A DNA stretch of 64,000 bases from Fructilactobacillus florum DSM 22689 = JCM 16035 (lineage in GTDB: Bacteria > Bacillota > Bacilli > Lactobacillales > Lactobacillaceae): positions 62,001 to 126,000 of the forward strand of contig NZ_AYZI01000001.1 in assembly GCF_001436645.1 (NCBI RefSeq), read 5' to 3'. The position numbers and the translations under genes were made by a program. Of the stretch, positions 1 to 12,350 are shown piece after piece. Each line of letters opens with the position of its first letter. Position 1 is the first letter of the stretch. Under the pieces are notes generated by a model, which saw only the letters and a list, made by a program, of their open reading frames with translations, was not told the DNA's origin and did no database searches.

Positions 1-965
1 TCTAGAAGAACCCCCGCACCCTTGGCGACGTTTTCTAAGGGATCCTCAGAAATCACCACTGGAACGGTTAATTCATCAGAGATCACTTGATCAAGATCCG
101 CTAGCATCGAGCCACCACCGGTTAACATGATACCGCGATCAATGATATCAGCTGCTAACTCGGGTGGAATGGTTTCTAAGACGTTTTTAGCCCCGTTCAC
201 AATTTGCTCAATCGTTCCAGCTAACGCCGTTGCAATCTCTTTGCTAGTAATCGTAACCGAAATTGGCATCCCCGTGACCGCATCACGACCCCGTACATCC
301 ATATGCTGGTCATTTGAACTAGAAGCTTTAGCAGTTCCAATCGTTTTTTTGATTTTTTCCGCCGTATGCTCACCCGCTACAATCTTATGATGTTGTTTCA
401 TGTAGTCAATAATATCTTGATTCATCACATCTCCAGCAATCTTAAGCGATTTGCTAGCGACAATGTCACCTAATGAAACTACAGCAATATCAGAAGTTCC
501 TCCCCCAATATCAATGACCATACTACCAGTTGGTTGGAAAATATCCATTCCGGCCCCGACCGCTGCAACTTTGGGTTCTTCCTCTAAGAAAACTTCGCCA
601 CCAACTGCTTTTTGCGCTGCTTCAATAATTGCTTTACGCTCAATATTCGTAATATTAGTTGGTGCACAGATCATTACCTTGGGTTTTGAAACAAATCCCT
701 TTACATTTAGTTTACTAATAAAATGAGTCAGCATCTCTTCCGTAATGTCAAAATCAGAGATGACCCCATCTTTTAATGGGCGAATTGCTTTGATATTTCC
801 TGGAGTCCGACCAACCATCTCGTAGGCTTCTTTACCTACTGCTAAGACCTTGTTTGTCTTGGTGTCCACGGCAACAACCGACGGTTCGTTCAAAACAACA
901 CCCTTGCCAGTAACAGCCACCAACACATTGGCCGTTCCTAAATCAATCCCAATATCTTCAGCCAT
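1..965 (-). CDS. mreB: Rod-shape protein MreB/Mbl (3' end cut by window)
   Basis: Bacterial actin homologue that forms membrane-associated filaments guiding lateral wall synthesis. Translation from ATG at 965 (GGAGG at about 974-980) gives the actin-fold motifs in order: IGIDLGTANV near the N-terminus (phosphate 1), APTNIT, DIGGGTSDIAVV (phosphate 2) and LTGGGSMLADLDQ (adenosine loop). About 321 residues are visible; the family is usually about 330-345 long, so only a short C-terminal tail lies outside the window. It lies directly downstream of murA. In Bacillus the paralogue near murAA is Mbl, so this copy may be Mbl rather than the MreB of an mreBCD operon; sequence alone does not separate them. 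Confidence 0.93.
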   Translation of the reverse strand, partial: MAEDIGIDLGTANVLVAVTGKGVVLNEPSVVAVDTKTNKVLAVGKEAYEMVGRTPGNIKAIRPLKDGVISDFDITEEMLTHFISKLNVKGFVSKPKVMICAPTNITNIERKAIIEAAQKAVGGEVFLEEEPKVAAVGAGMDIFQPTGSMVIDIGGGTSDIAVVSLGDIVASKSLKIAGDVMNQDIIDYMKQHHKIVAGEHTAEKIKKTIGTAKASSSNDQHMDVRGRDAVTGMPISVTITSKEIATALAGTIEQIVNGAKNVLETIPPELAADIIDRGIMLTGGGSMLADLDQVISDELTVPVVISEDPLENVAKGAGVLL

Positions 966-1029
966 TTAAAATTTACCTCCATTAAAAATTACTCAAGACC
1001 ATTATACCATAGCGAAAAAACAATCCCTC

Positions 1030-2304
1030 CTAGTCCTGAGGATCGTTTATCCGCTTAACATTGGCACCCAAATTACTAAGTTTCTGTTCCAATTGATAGT
1101 AACCGCGGTCTAAATACTGTAGGTTGGTCACAACTGTTTCTCCTGAAGCAACCAAACCAGCCAAAACCAACGCCGAAGCGGCACGCAAATCGGTGGCTGC
1201 AACTTCAGCCCCTTCAAATTTCGTCGGTCCATGCAAAATTACGCTATCACCCTTAATTTCATATTTTGCATTCATCCGGCGAAGCTCATCTAGATGCATA
1301 AACCGATTTTCAAAAACATTTTCAGTTAAGGTACTAACTCCGTTCGCAGCCAACTGCAAAACCGTCATCTGGGGTTGTAAATCCGTGGGAAATCCTGGAT
1401 AGGGAGCCGTTTCAACCTCGACTGGTAAAAGTTCATCTGGCCCAATAATCCGTAGACCAGTTGCTTCTGCCGTCACCGTAACTCCCATTTCTCGTAGTTT
1501 AGCAATCAATGGCTGATTATGATTACTGATGGCATCTTTTACAAGCACATTCCCCTTAGTTAGCGCCGCAGCAACCATAAAAGTTCCTGCTTCAATCCGG
1601 TCTTGGACGATTCGATGGTTAGCTCCATGGAGCGCTGCTACCCCCTCAATTTCGAGCGTATCCGTCCCAGCTCCAGTAATTTTAGCTCCCATTTCGGTCA
1701 GCAATTCTGCTAAATCAATGATTTCGGGCTCACGGGCAACATTTTGGATCACCGTTTTACCAGCAGCTAAAGTCGCAGCCATCATGATATTCTGGGTTGC
1801 ACCCACACTTGGAAAATCAAAATAAATCATAGCTCCATGAAGTCCATCAGGAGCAGTGGCATCAACATATCCCTCATGAAGTTCAATTTGCGCTCCCATC
1901 GCTTCAAAGCCCCGCAAATGAATGTCAATCGGACGTGAACCAATTGCACAACCACCTGGTAATGCAACTCGAGCATGCCCTAAGCGGGCTAAGAGTGGTC
2001 CTAAGACGACAATGGAAGCTCGCATCTTCGAAACATATTCAAATGGTGCTTCAAAATTTAGCTGACCAGTCGCATCCAAAGTAATCTGATGCTGCGCCTC
2101 TTCAAAATCTGCGTGAACCTGTAAACTTCGCAATACGTCATTCATCACATATACATCTGACAAAATAGGACAATTTGTCAGACTTGTTTGACCGCTACTA
2201 GCCAAAATTCCGGCCGCCAAAATCGGTAAAACTGCATTTTTTGCTCCTTCAACGTTCACGGTTCCCGTCAAAGGATGACCACCTTGCACCACGATTTTAT
2301 CCAT
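1030..2304 (-). CDS. murA: UDP-N-acetylglucosamine 1-carboxyvinyltransferase MurA
   Basis: First committed step of peptidoglycan synthesis: transfers enolpyruvate from PEP to UDP-GlcNAc in the cytosol. The 424 residues match full family length. The substrate loop [19 protein letters not shown] carries the catalytic Cys119, the fosfomycin target. The N-terminal [10 protein letters not shown] segment and [15 protein letters not shown] are typical of EPSP-synthase-like folds. It lies between mreB/mbl and the DUF1146 gene on one strand, 21 bases after the latter, so the two are probably co-transcribed. Firmicutes often have two murA paralogues; this is the one linked to the atp operon. Confidence 0.97.
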   Translation of the reverse strand: MDKIVVQGGHPLTGTVNVEGAKNAVLPILAAGILASSGQTSLTNCPILSDVYVMNDVLRSLQVHADFEEAQHQITLDATGQLNFEAPFEYVSKMRASIVVLGPLLARLGHARVALPGGCAIGSRPIDIHLRGFEAMGAQIELHEGYVDATAPDGLHGAMIYFDFPSVGATQNIMMAATLAAGKTVIQNVAREPEIIDLAELLTEMGAKITGAGTDTLEIEGVAALHGANHRIVQDRIEAGTFMVAAALTKGNVLVKDAISNHNQPLIAKLREMGVTVTAEATGLRIIGPDELLPVEVETAPYPGFPTDLQPQMTVLQLAANGVSTLTENVFENRFMHLDELRRMNAKYEIKGDSVILHGPTKFEGAEVAATDLRAASALVLAGLVASGETVVTNLQYLDRGYYQLEQKLSNLGANVKRINDPQD

Positions 2305-2325
2305 AATTAATTTCTCCTAATCGCC

Positions 2326-2553
2326 TTAAAATAATAACGTTAAATTTCTAAGATTGTCGATAAAGGAGAGGAAAAATGAACTGCAGGTAAATCCAATCAC
2401 GATTGCTAATAAAACAATTAAAATCTTTCCTTGGCGTTCCTGAATGGGTAAAAATCGTTCAAAATGAATTCCCTGAATGGCCCAAAAAGCAATTCCTACG
2501 AAAAACAACTGACAAATAACCCCGATTAACGCCTGCATTCCAAATACATTCAT
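2326..2553 (-). CDS. DUF1146 (YwzB-like) small membrane protein
   Basis: A 75-residue protein with two hydrophobic segments, a central charged stretch (HFERFLPIQERQGKILIV) and a short polar tail. Size, topology and position between the ATP synthase genes and murA match the DUF1146/YwzB family, which has no assigned function. The start is ATG at 2553, because a GGAGG lies 8 bases upstream; an in-frame GTG at 2568 overlaps that ribosome binding site and is unlikely to be used. A terminator separates it from atpC, so it and murA probably have their own promoter in 2570-2650. Confidence 0.8.
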   Translation of the reverse strand: MNVFGMQALIGVICQLFFVGIAFWAIQGIHFERFLPIQERQGKILIVLLAIVIGFTCSSFFLSFIDNLRNLTLLF

Positions 2554-2654
2554 TGCCGATTCCTCCACTTTTTCTAACGTTCATTTTAGCATAGTATCAA
2601 TCACTTGTCCGAGTTTAGCGATAGTGCCCCTCGCTGAAATAACCCCAACTACAG

Positions 2655-2720
2655 CAAAAAAACACTTTTGTTGTAAGAACCTGCTAAACATTGATCAGAT
2701 TCCTAACGAAAGTGTTTTTT
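2655..2720 (-). terminator. Terminator of the atp operon
   Basis: Inverted repeat AAACACTTT / AAAGTGTTT with A/T runs on both outer flanks, lying just after the atpC stop. Read on the minus strand the stem extends imperfectly inward and ends in a U tract. It separates the ATP synthase operon from DUF1146-murA. Confidence 0.75.
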
Positions 2721-2736
2721 AGTCCAATTGCAAACC

Positions 2737-3162
2737 CTATCTGCGATTTGCAACGTTAATTCGGTTTAAAGCCCGTTGCAGTGCTACTTCAGCTCGGTTC
2801 ATCGTATCAGTATCATGTAAATTACGAGCTTTTTCGAGTTCATGTTCGGCCCGTTCCTTAGCATTGGCAGCCCGATTTACATCAATCTTATTCTTGGGTT
2901 CCGCACTATCAGCGACAATCGTCAACTCATTGTTTGAAAACTCAATGAAACCACCATTAACTGCAAGAATATCAGATTGTTGATCCCCAAATTTGAAGAT
3001 AGCCGGTGCAATTTTCAAAGCCGCAATGACCGGAATATGATTAGGCATGATTCCTAAATCCCCAGATTTAGTTTGCACAACTGCTAATTCAACGTTTTGA
3101 TTGGTATATTCTTCACCATCAGGGGTAACGATACTAACTGCTAATACTGCTTTATCAGCCAA
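2737..3162 (-). CDS. atpC: F1Fo ATP synthase subunit epsilon
   Basis: Central-stalk subunit that couples and inhibits the F1 motor. 141 residues: an N-terminal beta-sandwich (VSIVTPDGEEY, GDLGIMPNHIPVIAAL, LAVNGGFIEFSNNELTIVAD) followed by a C-terminal two-helix region rich in R, E and A (about residues 90-141). GIMPNHIP is the family signature. Last gene of the atp operon, 12 bases after atpD, followed by a terminator. Confidence 0.96.
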   Translation of the reverse strand: MADKAVLAVSIVTPDGEEYTNQNVELAVVQTKSGDLGIMPNHIPVIAALKIAPAIFKFGDQQSDILAVNGGFIEFSNNELTIVADSAEPKNKIDVNRAANAKERAEHELEKARNLHDTDTMNRAEVALQRALNRINVANRR

Positions 3163-3174
3163 TTAGATCCCTCC

Positions 3175-4590
<1,416 letters not shown>

Positions 4591-4606
4591 CTAATCCCTC
4601 CTATCT

Positions 4607-5521
4607 TTAGTGATTCAAAGCCTCTTGACCACCTGTAATTTCAGTAATTTCTGTCGTAATGGCTGCTTGCCGAGCCCGGTTATAGGTCAACTGTAACCTA
4701 GAAATTAAATCATCTGCATTTTCTGTAGCTGATTTCATTGCCATCGAGCTCGAAGAATGTTCGGAAGTCTTAGCATCCAAAATTGCTCCATAGACCAGAC
4801 TCTCGGCATACTGTGGCAAGATTGACTGTAAAACTTCCGACTCAGTTGGTTCAACTTCGTACTCAGCCGACAAAACCTGTGCACGAACATTGGATCCAGC
4901 GCCATTAGCTCCTTGCATACTTTCCTCTACAGATTCACGATCCATGGGCAAGAGACGCTCCGTTACAAAATCGGCCCGAACTCGGTTTACAAAGTGCTCG
5001 TAACAAACATAGAGTTCGGTATAAACACCGTCATCATACATCTGAGTTACTGTCTTCACAATTTCCTTTACCTCGGTAAAGGTTGGAATGTCAGAAACGC
5101 CCCGATATTCATAAACAACGTTTTCGTTATTTTTCTTGTAAAAATCAGCACCAGTACTACCAACGGCCATTAATACGTAATTATCTTTGTTAGGTGTATG
5201 GGATTTAATGAAATTATTCGTTCCACGTAATACGTTACTGTTATAACTACCAACCATCCCACGATCAGAGGTAATTACCAAATAGCCGGTCTTAGTCGGT
5301 CCGGTTTGCGGTTGTTTTGGCTTTTGCTTGTCAAGCATATGTGTTTCTGCAAGATGCATCACAACGGCTTTAATCTTCGCCACGTATTCATTGTACGTTT
5401 TGGTCTGTCCCTGAATCTGATTTAGCTTAACCGTCTGAACCATTTGCATTGCGTCAGTAATCTGGCGCGTACTCTTGGTCGATGCTATCCGATGCTTAAT
5501 TTCATTCATTGAAGCGGCCAT
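4607..5521 (-). CDS. atpG: F1Fo ATP synthase subunit gamma
   Basis: Rotor shaft of F1. 304 residues. The N-terminal helix (MNEIKHRIASTKSTRQITDAMQ) and C-terminal helix (NADDLISRLQLTYNRARQAAIT) form the coiled coil that turns inside alpha3beta3; both are characteristic. The middle Rossmann-like part includes LVITSDRGMVGSYN. Fourteen to twenty residues longer than E. coli gamma, as is usual in lactobacilli. Between atpA and atpD with short spacers. Confidence 0.97.
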   Translation of the reverse strand: MAASMNEIKHRIASTKSTRQITDAMQMVQTVKLNQIQGQTKTYNEYVAKIKAVVMHLAETHMLDKQKPKQPQTGPTKTGYLVITSDRGMVGSYNSNVLRGTNNFIKSHTPNKDNYVLMAVGSTGADFYKKNNENVVYEYRGVSDIPTFTEVKEIVKTVTQMYDDGVYTELYVCYEHFVNRVRADFVTERLLPMDRESVEESMQGANGAGSNVRAQVLSAEYEVEPTESEVLQSILPQYAESLVYGAILDAKTSEHSSSSMAMKSATENADDLISRLQLTYNRARQAAITTEITEITGGQEALNH

Positions 5522-5541
5522 GTTTCATAACCTCCCTTCAC

Positions 5542-7068
5542 TTATTGCTTTGCACTAGCAGGTGTCGAAGGTTTAAAAAGCTCCATAAATGATGAAACAG
5601 CTGCTTTCAGTGCATCTTCATCAGGTAACTTCCCAGTTGTTTTGATTTGCTGTAACAAATCAGCATGGGAATCATCAAAATTATGGAAAAGTTCGGTTTG
5701 AAAACGTAAAACGTCATCCACCGGTAATTTATCAAGATATCCATGGGTAAGGCAGTAAAGAATTAATACCTGTTTTTCTACTGGGATTGGATCATGCAAT
5801 TTTTGCTTCAAAACCTCAACGGTGCGGGCTCCTCGATCAAGCTTACTGCGCGTAGCTTCATCAAGATCAGACCCAAATTGTGCAAAAGATTCGAGCTCAT
5901 GATAAGAAGCCAAGTCAATTCGCAGGGTCCCCGCAACTTTTTTCATAGCTGGAATCTGAGCGTCACCACCAACTCGAGATACGGAAGTTCCCGCATCAAT
6001 CGCTGGGCGGTCGCCAGAATAAAACATGTCTGAATTTAAGAAAATCTGACCATCAGTAATGGAAATCACATTGGTTGGAATGTAGGCTGATACATCTCCC
6101 GCCTGAGTTTCGACGATTGGGAGCGCTGTCATCGAACCACCCCCAAGTTTATCATTCAGCTTAGCTGCTCGTTCCAATAACCGCGAGTGGGTGTAAAAAA
6201 TATCTCCTGGATAAGCTTCTCGACCAGGTGGCCGTCGTAAAATCAAGGAGAGTTCCCGATAAGCATTGGCCTGCTTCGTTAAATCATCAAAAACAATCAG
6301 GACATCGCGACCCTTATTCATAAAATACTCACCCATGGCCGCCCCGGCATAAGGAGCAACATAGAGCAGTGGTGCTGGCTCTGATGGTCCTGCCGTGATA
6401 ACAATGGTGTAATCTAAGGCTCCAAAGCGCCGAAGAGTTTCAACCTGTTGCTTAATGGTTGAATCTTTTTGACCAATGGCTACATAGATACAAATCATAT
6501 TTTGATCTTTTTGATTAAGGATCGTATCAACTGCAATCGAAGTTTTACCGGTCTTTCGATCCCCAATGATTAGTTCTCGTTGACCACGACCAATCGGAAC
6601 TAGCGCATCAATCGCTTTAATTCCGGTTTGTAGCGGTTGGTCAACTGATTTACGCTCCATGATTCCAGGTGCTTTGTGTTCAATAGGAGCAGTTTTTTCT
6701 GTCGTGATCTGACCTTTCCCATCGATTGGCTGACCCAGAGAATTAACCACACGACCAACTAAATTTTCTCCGACGGGAACTTCCATGATGCGCCCAGTTC
6801 GCTTGACAGAATCACCCTCGCGAATCCCGGTATCATCACCAAGCACTACAATCCCAACGTTATTGCTTTCCAAGTTTTGAACCATTCCATAAACGCCGTT
6901 CTGGAACTCAAGAAGTTCTCCAGACAACGCATTATCAAGACCATAAGCTCGAACAACACCATCACCAATGTAAGTAACAATCCCTGTTTCTGCAACCGTT
7001 AACTCATCTTGGTAACCGTCTAATTGTTTCTTAATTAGTGCGCTGATTTCTTCAGCTTTAATGCTCAT
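5542..7068 (-). CDS. atpA: F1Fo ATP synthase subunit alpha
   Basis: Non-catalytic nucleotide-binding F1 subunit. 508 residues, with the P-loop [13 protein letters not shown] at 169-176 and the alpha/beta signature region ending [15 protein letters not shown]-terminal helical domain follows ([14 protein letters not shown]). Operon position after atpH and before atpG is canonical. The short tail STPASAKQ is lineage-specific. Confidence 0.98.
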   Translation of the reverse strand: MSIKAEEISALIKKQLDGYQDELTVAETGIVTYIGDGVVRAYGLDNALSGELLEFQNGVYGMVQNLESNNVGIVVLGDDTGIREGDSVKRTGRIMEVPVGENLVGRVVNSLGQPIDGKGQITTEKTAPIEHKAPGIMERKSVDQPLQTGIKAIDALVPIGRGQRELIIGDRKTGKTSIAVDTILNQKDQNMICIYVAIGQKDSTIKQQVETLRRFGALDYTIVITAGPSEPAPLLYVAPYAGAAMGEYFMNKGRDVLIVFDDLTKQANAYRELSLILRRPPGREAYPGDIFYTHSRLLERAAKLNDKLGGGSMTALPIVETQAGDVSAYIPTNVISITDGQIFLNSDMFYSGDRPAIDAGTSVSRVGGDAQIPAMKKVAGTLRIDLASYHELESFAQFGSDLDEATRSKLDRGARTVEVLKQKLHDPIPVEKQVLILYCLTHGYLDKLPVDDVLRFQTELFHNFDDSHADLLQQIKTTGKLPDEDALKAAVSSFMELFKPSTPASAKQ

Positions 7069-7097
7069 AAAAGTTTCACCTCTTTAATATCTGGATC

Positions 7098-7643
7098 TCA
7101 AGACAGCAACAACTGTCGCATTTGTTGAATCTTTGTCCGCACGCTACCATCAAAGACTACTCCCGCCGAATGTACTACTAAGCCACCAATTAGGCTTGGA
7201 TCGACATTGACATCTAGGTTAACGTGCTGCACCTGAAGCCGTTTTGAAAGCGCTTGTGCAATTTTAGCCTGTTGCAGAGCATCCAGTGGCACCGCCGTTG
7301 CTACCGTGGCCCGGACAATGCCGTGTTCGTCATTATAGCGATCATTAAATTGATCTACGACCGCAACCAAATCATCAATACGACCATAATCAAACAACAT
7401 CTGCACCATTTTAGAAACAGATGGGGTATCAGCTGCTGTCAGCAGGGGGTTTAAAAGTGCTACTTTTTGTGAATGAGTTAAGCCAACACTCGTTAATGCT
7501 TGTACCAAGGTTGGATTAGCTGTAAAAACCGACTTTAATGCATTTAAATCGGCTTGCCCCGCTGAAATTTGATTGTTAGCACTCAAGGTTTCATATAATG
7601 CCTTAGAATAGCGTTTGGCAACGTCTAGTTTACTTAGACTCAT
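7098..7643 (-). CDS. atpH: F1Fo ATP synthase subunit delta
   Basis: Peripheral-stalk subunit joining F1 to the b subunits. With ATG at 7643 the protein is 181 residues and begins [18 protein letters not shown], the usual delta start. The C-terminal motif [26 protein letters not shown] is diagnostic. An in-frame ATG at 7673 would add ten residues unlike any delta subunit. The start lies inside the end of atpF (14-base overlap) with only a weak GGG-rich binding site, which suggests translational coupling to atpF. Confidence 0.93.
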   Translation of the reverse strand: MSLSKLDVAKRYSKALYETLSANNQISAGQADLNALKSVFTANPTLVQALTSVGLTHSQKVALLNPLLTAADTPSVSKMVQMLFDYGRIDDLVAVVDQFNDRYNDEHGIVRATVATAVPLDALQQAKIAQALSKRLQVQHVNLDVNVDPSLIGGLVVHSAGVVFDGSVRTKIQQMRQLLLS

Positions 7644-8145
7644 GACTACCCAACCCTTCAATGTAAGAATCAATCAAAGCTTTTTGATCGGCAGCAGTAA
7701 GATTCTTTTGGATGATTTTGGAAGCAATCTCAATAGATAAGTCTGCGACATTATTTTTGGAATTAACCAGTGCATCTTGTTGCTGTTGTTGAATGTCTTT
7801 TTGAGCATTAGCTTTCAGTGTTTGGGCATCCGCCTGCGCAGTACTAATAATTTCTGCACGTCGGTTATCACCAGACTGTTGCGCCTGAGTGATAATATCA
7901 CTTGCCTCAGCCTGGGACTGCTGTAAGGCAGCCTGCCGCTTTTTTTCAAGAGCCGCCGCATTATTGCGAGCTGTCTCGGCTGAGTCAATGTCAGACGAAA
8001 TCTTATCAGCTCGATTTTGCATCAGTTGCGTGATGGGCTTCCAAGCAACCAGTTTAACTATCCACATCAAGATGATAAAGAGCACTGCATAAAAAAGTGC
8101 ATCACCGATGTTAAAAGTTGCTCCAACAATCAAATGTGTAAACAT
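7630..8145 (-). CDS. atpF: F1Fo ATP synthase subunit b
   Basis: Peripheral-stalk subunit. 171 residues: one N-terminal membrane helix ([20 protein letters not shown]) followed by a long, charged, Ala/Gln-rich coiled coil with a QQQQQ run, ending in the delta-binding region. Lies between atpE and atpH, overlapping the latter by 14 bases. Confidence 0.95.
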   Translation of the reverse strand: MFTHLIVGATFNIGDALFYAVLFIILMWIVKLVAWKPITQLMQNRADKISSDIDSAETARNNAAALEKKRQAALQQSQAEASDIITQAQQSGDNRRAEIISTAQADAQTLKANAQKDIQQQQQDALVNSKNNVADLSIEIASKIIQKNLTAADQKALIDSYIEGLGSHESK

Positions 8146-8184
8146 CTATTGACACCTCCTTTGTAATTAATTAAGGCGCCGCTA

Positions 8185-8412
<228 letters not shown>

Positions 8413-9123
8413 TTATTCCTCAATCGATAATTTTTGAGAAACATAAACACATGATAACGTTACAAAAACATACGCTTGGATACAGCCAATAAAGACCGAG
8501 AATCCTTGCCAAGCCAACTCTAACGGTACTGAGACCGCAAAGGTCAAAATTCCACCAGAAAAGGCTAATTTAGCAATTAGTCCTGCCAACAGTTCACCGG
8601 CAAATATATTACCGTAAACCCGGATTCCCAACGTCAAGAAGTTGGTCAACTCTTCCATTAAGTTAACTGGTAACAAAAAAGAAATTGGCTGCATATATGT
8701 CGCAAAATGACCCTTGTACCCCAATTTTTTCACACTTGAATACTGGGCCAGTAGCAGTGACATTAGTGCAAATGACATCGCTACAATTGGATCTGCAGTT
8801 GGGCTTTTAACATAGACCACTCCACCGATCTCAATATGTAGGAATAATCCTAGCAAATTGGATATCAGGATAAAGTAGAATAAGGTAAAGGCCCACAAAC
8901 CATAACTGCGCGTTGAACCACTTGGCAGGGTTGATTTAACAATTCCATTTGTAAAATCAACCATTGCCTCAAGTAAGTTCTGCTTGCCACTGGGTTTCAT
9001 TTGTAAATGACGCGAACAAATAAACACCAACCCTAAAACAATCGCGGCTACAATCACACCGGAAATCATGTTCCCAACGTTAAAAGTCAGCCCTAAAAAT
9101 TGAAAAGTACGAGTTGCCTCCAC
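8413..9123 (-). CDS. atpB: F1Fo ATP synthase subunit a
   Basis: Membrane stator with the proton half-channels. 236 residues with five to six hydrophobic segments. The essential arginine is in LGIRVYGNIFAGELL, and PVNLMEEL and FVFVTLSCVYVS-like segments are typical. The start is GTG at 9123, with AGAGGTGA seven bases upstream. First gene of the atp operon; the gap up to upp (9124-9306) must hold the operon promoter, but I could not fix a single convincing one. Confidence 0.96.
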   Translation of the reverse strand: MEATRTFQFLGLTFNVGNMISGVIVAAIVLGLVFICSRHLQMKPSGKQNLLEAMVDFTNGIVKSTLPSGSTRSYGLWAFTLFYFILISNLLGLFLHIEIGGVVYVKSPTADPIVAMSFALMSLLLAQYSSVKKLGYKGHFATYMQPISFLLPVNLMEELTNFLTLGIRVYGNIFAGELLAGLIAKLAFSGGILTFAVSVPLELAWQGFSVFIGCIQAYVFVTLSCVYVSQKLSIEE

Positions 9124-9306
9124 TATTTATCACCTCTTTTGCCAATTAGCTAGTAACTGAGCAGCACGCAAATTCACATGCTACTAGTCAGTTATTTTAG
9201 ATTCGACTTGAAAAAGACAAACCTAAAATTCAATGAGAATGATACCACCAAATCGCAGAAAACACAAAGCAATTATTTTGCAAAATCAGTGACTTGAGTG
9301 CATTTA

Positions 9307-9336
9307 TAAAAAGGCAGAATCACAAGATTCTACCTT
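9307..9336 (-). terminator. Terminator downstream of upp
   Basis: Eleven-base stem AAGGTAGAATC / GATTCTGCCTT (minus strand, one G-U pair) with a TTGT loop, followed by TTTTTATAAA. Sits a few bases after the upp stop and closes the tdk-to-upp gene run ahead of the atp operon. Confidence 0.85.
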
Positions 9337-9342
9337 AGAAAA

Positions 9343-9969
9343 TTATTTTGTTCCAAACAGGCGATCACCTGCATCGCCTAATCCCGGAACAATGTATCCA
9401 TTGTCAAGTTTTTGATCAAGTGCTGCTGCGTAAATATCAACATCCGGATGCGCCGCCTCTAGGGCTTGGACTCCTTCTGGAGCTGCTACTAAGCACACAA
9501 ATTTAATGTTTTGGGCACCGCGCTTTTTCAGAGCATCAATTGCCATAATGGCCGAACCTCCTGTGGCTAGCATCGGGTCAACAACCAATACCTCCCGTTC
9601 TTCAATATCTGAAGGGAGCTTTACAAAATATTCATGAGGTTCAAACGTCTTCTCATCACGATACATCCCAATATGACCAACCCGGGCACTTGGAATCAAG
9701 TCTAAAATGCCATCAACCATTCCAATTCCAGCCCGCAAAATTGGAATAACTGCCACCTTTTTCCCAGCTAATTTTTGGGTGCGGGCTTTTCCCATGGGGG
9801 TCTCCACCTCAACATCCTTCAATGGCATATCTCTTGTAACCTCAAAGGCCATTAAGTTAGCAATTTCGTTTACGACCTCGCGAAATTCGTTGGTTCCGGT
9901 ATTTTTATCTCGAATAATGCTTAGCTTATGTTGGATCAACGGATGATCCATTACGTGAAACTTACTCAA
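9343..9969 (-). CDS. upp: Uracil phosphoribosyltransferase
   Basis: Pyrimidine salvage: uracil + PRPP to UMP. About 208 residues, with the family N-terminus [20 protein letters not shown], the PRPP loop [16 protein letters not shown] and the uracil-binding C-terminus [17 protein letters not shown] chose TTG at 9969 because GGGGAG lies eight bases upstream and the protein then begins like its homologues; an in-frame GTG at 9978 overlaps this binding site. Last gene of a minus-strand run starting at tdk. Confidence 0.95.
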   Translation of the reverse strand: MSKFHVMDHPLIQHKLSIIRDKNTGTNEFREVVNEIANLMAFEVTRDMPLKDVEVETPMGKARTQKLAGKKVAVIPILRAGIGMVDGILDLIPSARVGHIGMYRDEKTFEPHEYFVKLPSDIEEREVLVVDPMLATGGSAIMAIDALKKRGAQNIKFVCLVAAPEGVQALEAAHPDVDIYAAALDQKLDNGYIVPGLGDAGDRLFGTK

Positions 9970-10028
9970 CCAAACCACTCCCCTTTCTTTCTAAACTGCT
10001 AGTAATTGTATCACAGGTTGCATACCGA

Positions 10029-11270
10029 TTATCTCGTAATTGGATGGGCAGCACATAGCTGGTGTACTGACCGCTTGATTTCAGCTAAACCAGCTTGATC
10101 AGTTGGGTGTTCAACCGCTTGAATAATCAAGCGAGCAACCAAGCGGGTATCAGCTGTGTTAAATCCACGTGATGTAATGGCTGGGGTTCCCAAGCGTACC
10201 CCACTAGTAACAAACGGACTACGTTGCTCATTTGGCAATGCCTCTTTGTTAGTAGTGATATTAATTGAATCTAAGAGCGCCTGTGCCTCTTTTCCATTAA
10301 GAGTTGTCTTCGTTAAATCAATGGTCAGCAGGTGATTATCCGTCCCTCCAGAAACGACTCGAACTTCTTGCGATTTAGCAAATTCATCGGCCATTGCCTG
10401 AGCATTTTCGATCACTTGCTTTGTGTAAGCCGTAAAATCAGGTTGCAGTGCCTCATAAAAAGCTGCTGCTTTCCCCGCAATGACATGTTCCAAAGGACCA
10501 CCTTGCGTGCGAGGAAAGACCGCTGAATTGATTTTTGCTCCGAACTTAGCTGTTGACAAAATCATTCCACCCCGTGGACCACGCAACGTCTTATGGGTTG
10601 TAGTGGTCACCACGTCTGCAATCCCAATGGGGCTTGGATGTTGTCCAGTGGCAACTAAGCCAGCAATGTGGGCCATGTCAACCATTAGATAAGCCCCCAC
10701 GTCATCGGCAAGCTTGCGAAAAGCTGACCAGTCAATTGTCCGACTATAGGCAGATGCCCCTGCTACAATCATTTTGGGATGCACTTTTTTAGCCTGAGCT
10801 GCAATCGCTTCATAATCCAACCGTTCCGTTTGCGGATTCAATCCGTAGGCATAGGACTGATAGATCTGACCTGAAAAACTAACTTTCGCACCATGCGTCA
10901 GATGTCCCCCAGCATTAAGATCCATCCCCAAGATCACATCACCCGGTTTTAAAAATGCCGCATAAGCAGCTTCATTTGCTTGAGAGCCCGAGTGCGGTTG
11001 GACGTTAACGTATTCAGCTCCAAACAACTCCTTGGCACGCTCAATTGCCAAATTTTCCACGACGTCAATATTTTGACAGCCTCCATAGTAACGTTTGCCT
11101 GGATACCCCTCAGCGTATTTATTGGTTAAGACGGAACCTTGAGCGGCACGAACCGCATTAGAAACAATGTTTTCTGACGCAATTAGTTCGATCGTATCTT
11201 CTTGTCGGTGCTTTTCTGCTGTGATGGCATCCCATAATTCGGGATCATCGATTTGATAATCATATGCCAT
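10029..11270 (-). CDS. glyA: Serine hydroxymethyltransferase
   Basis: PLP enzyme converting serine and tetrahydrofolate to glycine and methylene-THF, the main one-carbon source for dTMP and purines. 413 residues; the PLP lysine is Lys227 in [16 protein letters not shown], and the N-terminal [11 protein letters not shown] and [15 protein letters not shown] motifs are present. It lies between tsaC and upp, about 60 bases from the latter; this order is common in lactobacilli. Confidence 0.97.
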   Translation of the reverse strand: MAYDYQIDDPELWDAITAEKHRQEDTIELIASENIVSNAVRAAQGSVLTNKYAEGYPGKRYYGGCQNIDVVENLAIERAKELFGAEYVNVQPHSGSQANEAAYAAFLKPGDVILGMDLNAGGHLTHGAKVSFSGQIYQSYAYGLNPQTERLDYEAIAAQAKKVHPKMIVAGASAYSRTIDWSAFRKLADDVGAYLMVDMAHIAGLVATGQHPSPIGIADVVTTTTHKTLRGPRGGMILSTAKFGAKINSAVFPRTQGGPLEHVIAGKAAAFYEALQPDFTAYTKQVIENAQAMADEFAKSQEVRVVSGGTDNHLLTIDLTKTTLNGKEAQALLDSINITTNKEALPNEQRSPFVTSGVRLGTPAITSRGFNTADTRLVARLIIQAVEHPTDQAGLAEIKRSVHQLCAAHPITR

Positions 11271-11316
11271 AGTCCTAACCTCATTTCATAAACCCTAGCA
11301 ATTGTAGTTACAATAA

Positions 11317-12336
11317 TTATAATGAAATAAAATGTTTCTGACCAGCTGCTTTTTCTAATCGATTCATATAAGCATCACCCAGTCCCGTCCGAGGAAAGGC
11401 GGTTACTAAGATGTGTTTAATCTCTGGCTGCAAATCAAATTGGCGCAATCCCGCAAATAAACGCTGACTCGCTGTATTAATATCAGTCCCCAGAGAAATA
11501 ACGTGGGCATTCTTCGGCCATTTTCGCATGTTAATTTGTTGTTCAGTCGCAAGAACCCCCACTGGGTCGGATTGGGTTGCTATCCAAGCAGTGGCTGGAG
11601 TCCACTGTTGATCGTCATCGACGATCTGAACTGCCGCTGCAGGTGAATAGTGCGTATATTTCATTCCTGGTGCTTTCGGAATCTCCGTTTTGCCAACCAG
11701 TGGCTGTTGCTCTAAGACTTCGCCAAGAAGCGGCAGTAAGTCAGCACGTGTAACCGCTCCTGGTCGTAAAATCGTTGGCGTCTTTGCTGACATATCCAAA
11801 ACCGTCGATTCAACTCCAACTTCCGTGGGTCCTGCATCGAGAATTCCAGCAATTTTACCGTGCAAATCATGATAGACATGTGCCGCTGTCGTTGGGCTTG
11901 GTTTTCCCGAAGTGTTAGCTGATGGCCCTACCAGGGGAAAGCCGGCAGCCTTAATCAATGCATTGGTCATGGGCTGTCGGGGATTACGAAAAGCAGCCGT
12001 AGATAGTCCTCCAGTTACAACTCCCGCAAGCGCTTGCGGTTTTAATTTCAAAATAATTGTCAAGGGCCCAGGCCAAAATTGATCCATTAATTTTTTAACC
12101 GTTGGCGTAAGCGTTGCGGCATACTGGGTCACTGTTTTAACGTCAGCTACGTGCACAATCAACGGATTATCGCTCGGACGCCCTTTGGCTTGGTATACTT
12201 TTTTGACGGCAGCCGTATTAGTGGCATCCGCCCCCAAGCCATAGACAGTTTCGGTCGGAAACGCTACCAACTCACCTGCTCGTAGTTGAGCTGCGGCAGC
12301 TGATAATTCTTGTGCGGTATAAATCTTTGTCTCCAT
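11317..12336 (-). CDS. tsaC: L-threonylcarbamoyladenylate synthase (Sua5/YwlC type)
   Basis: Makes threonylcarbamoyl-AMP from Thr, bicarbonate and ATP, the first step of the t6A37 tRNA modification. 339 residues: a YrdC domain (about 1-205, with VAFPTETVYGLGADA, KGRPSDNPLIVH and GPSANTSGKPSPT) followed by the Sua5-specific C-terminal domain, including the linker KAPGMKYTHYSP. This is the long Sua5 form rather than short TsaC. TsaE, a partner in the same pathway, is encoded at 60.4 kb. Confidence 0.93.
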   Translation of the reverse strand: METKIYTAQELSAAAAQLRAGELVAFPTETVYGLGADATNTAAVKKVYQAKGRPSDNPLIVHVADVKTVTQYAATLTPTVKKLMDQFWPGPLTIILKLKPQALAGVVTGGLSTAAFRNPRQPMTNALIKAAGFPLVGPSANTSGKPSPTTAAHVYHDLHGKIAGILDAGPTEVGVESTVLDMSAKTPTILRPGAVTRADLLPLLGEVLEQQPLVGKTEIPKAPGMKYTHYSPAAAVQIVDDDQQWTPATAWIATQSDPVGVLATEQQINMRKWPKNAHVISLGTDINTASQRLFAGLRQFDLQPEIKHILVTAFPRTGLGDAYMNRLEKAAGQKHFISL

Positions 12337-12350
12337 TTTTAGACCTGCTC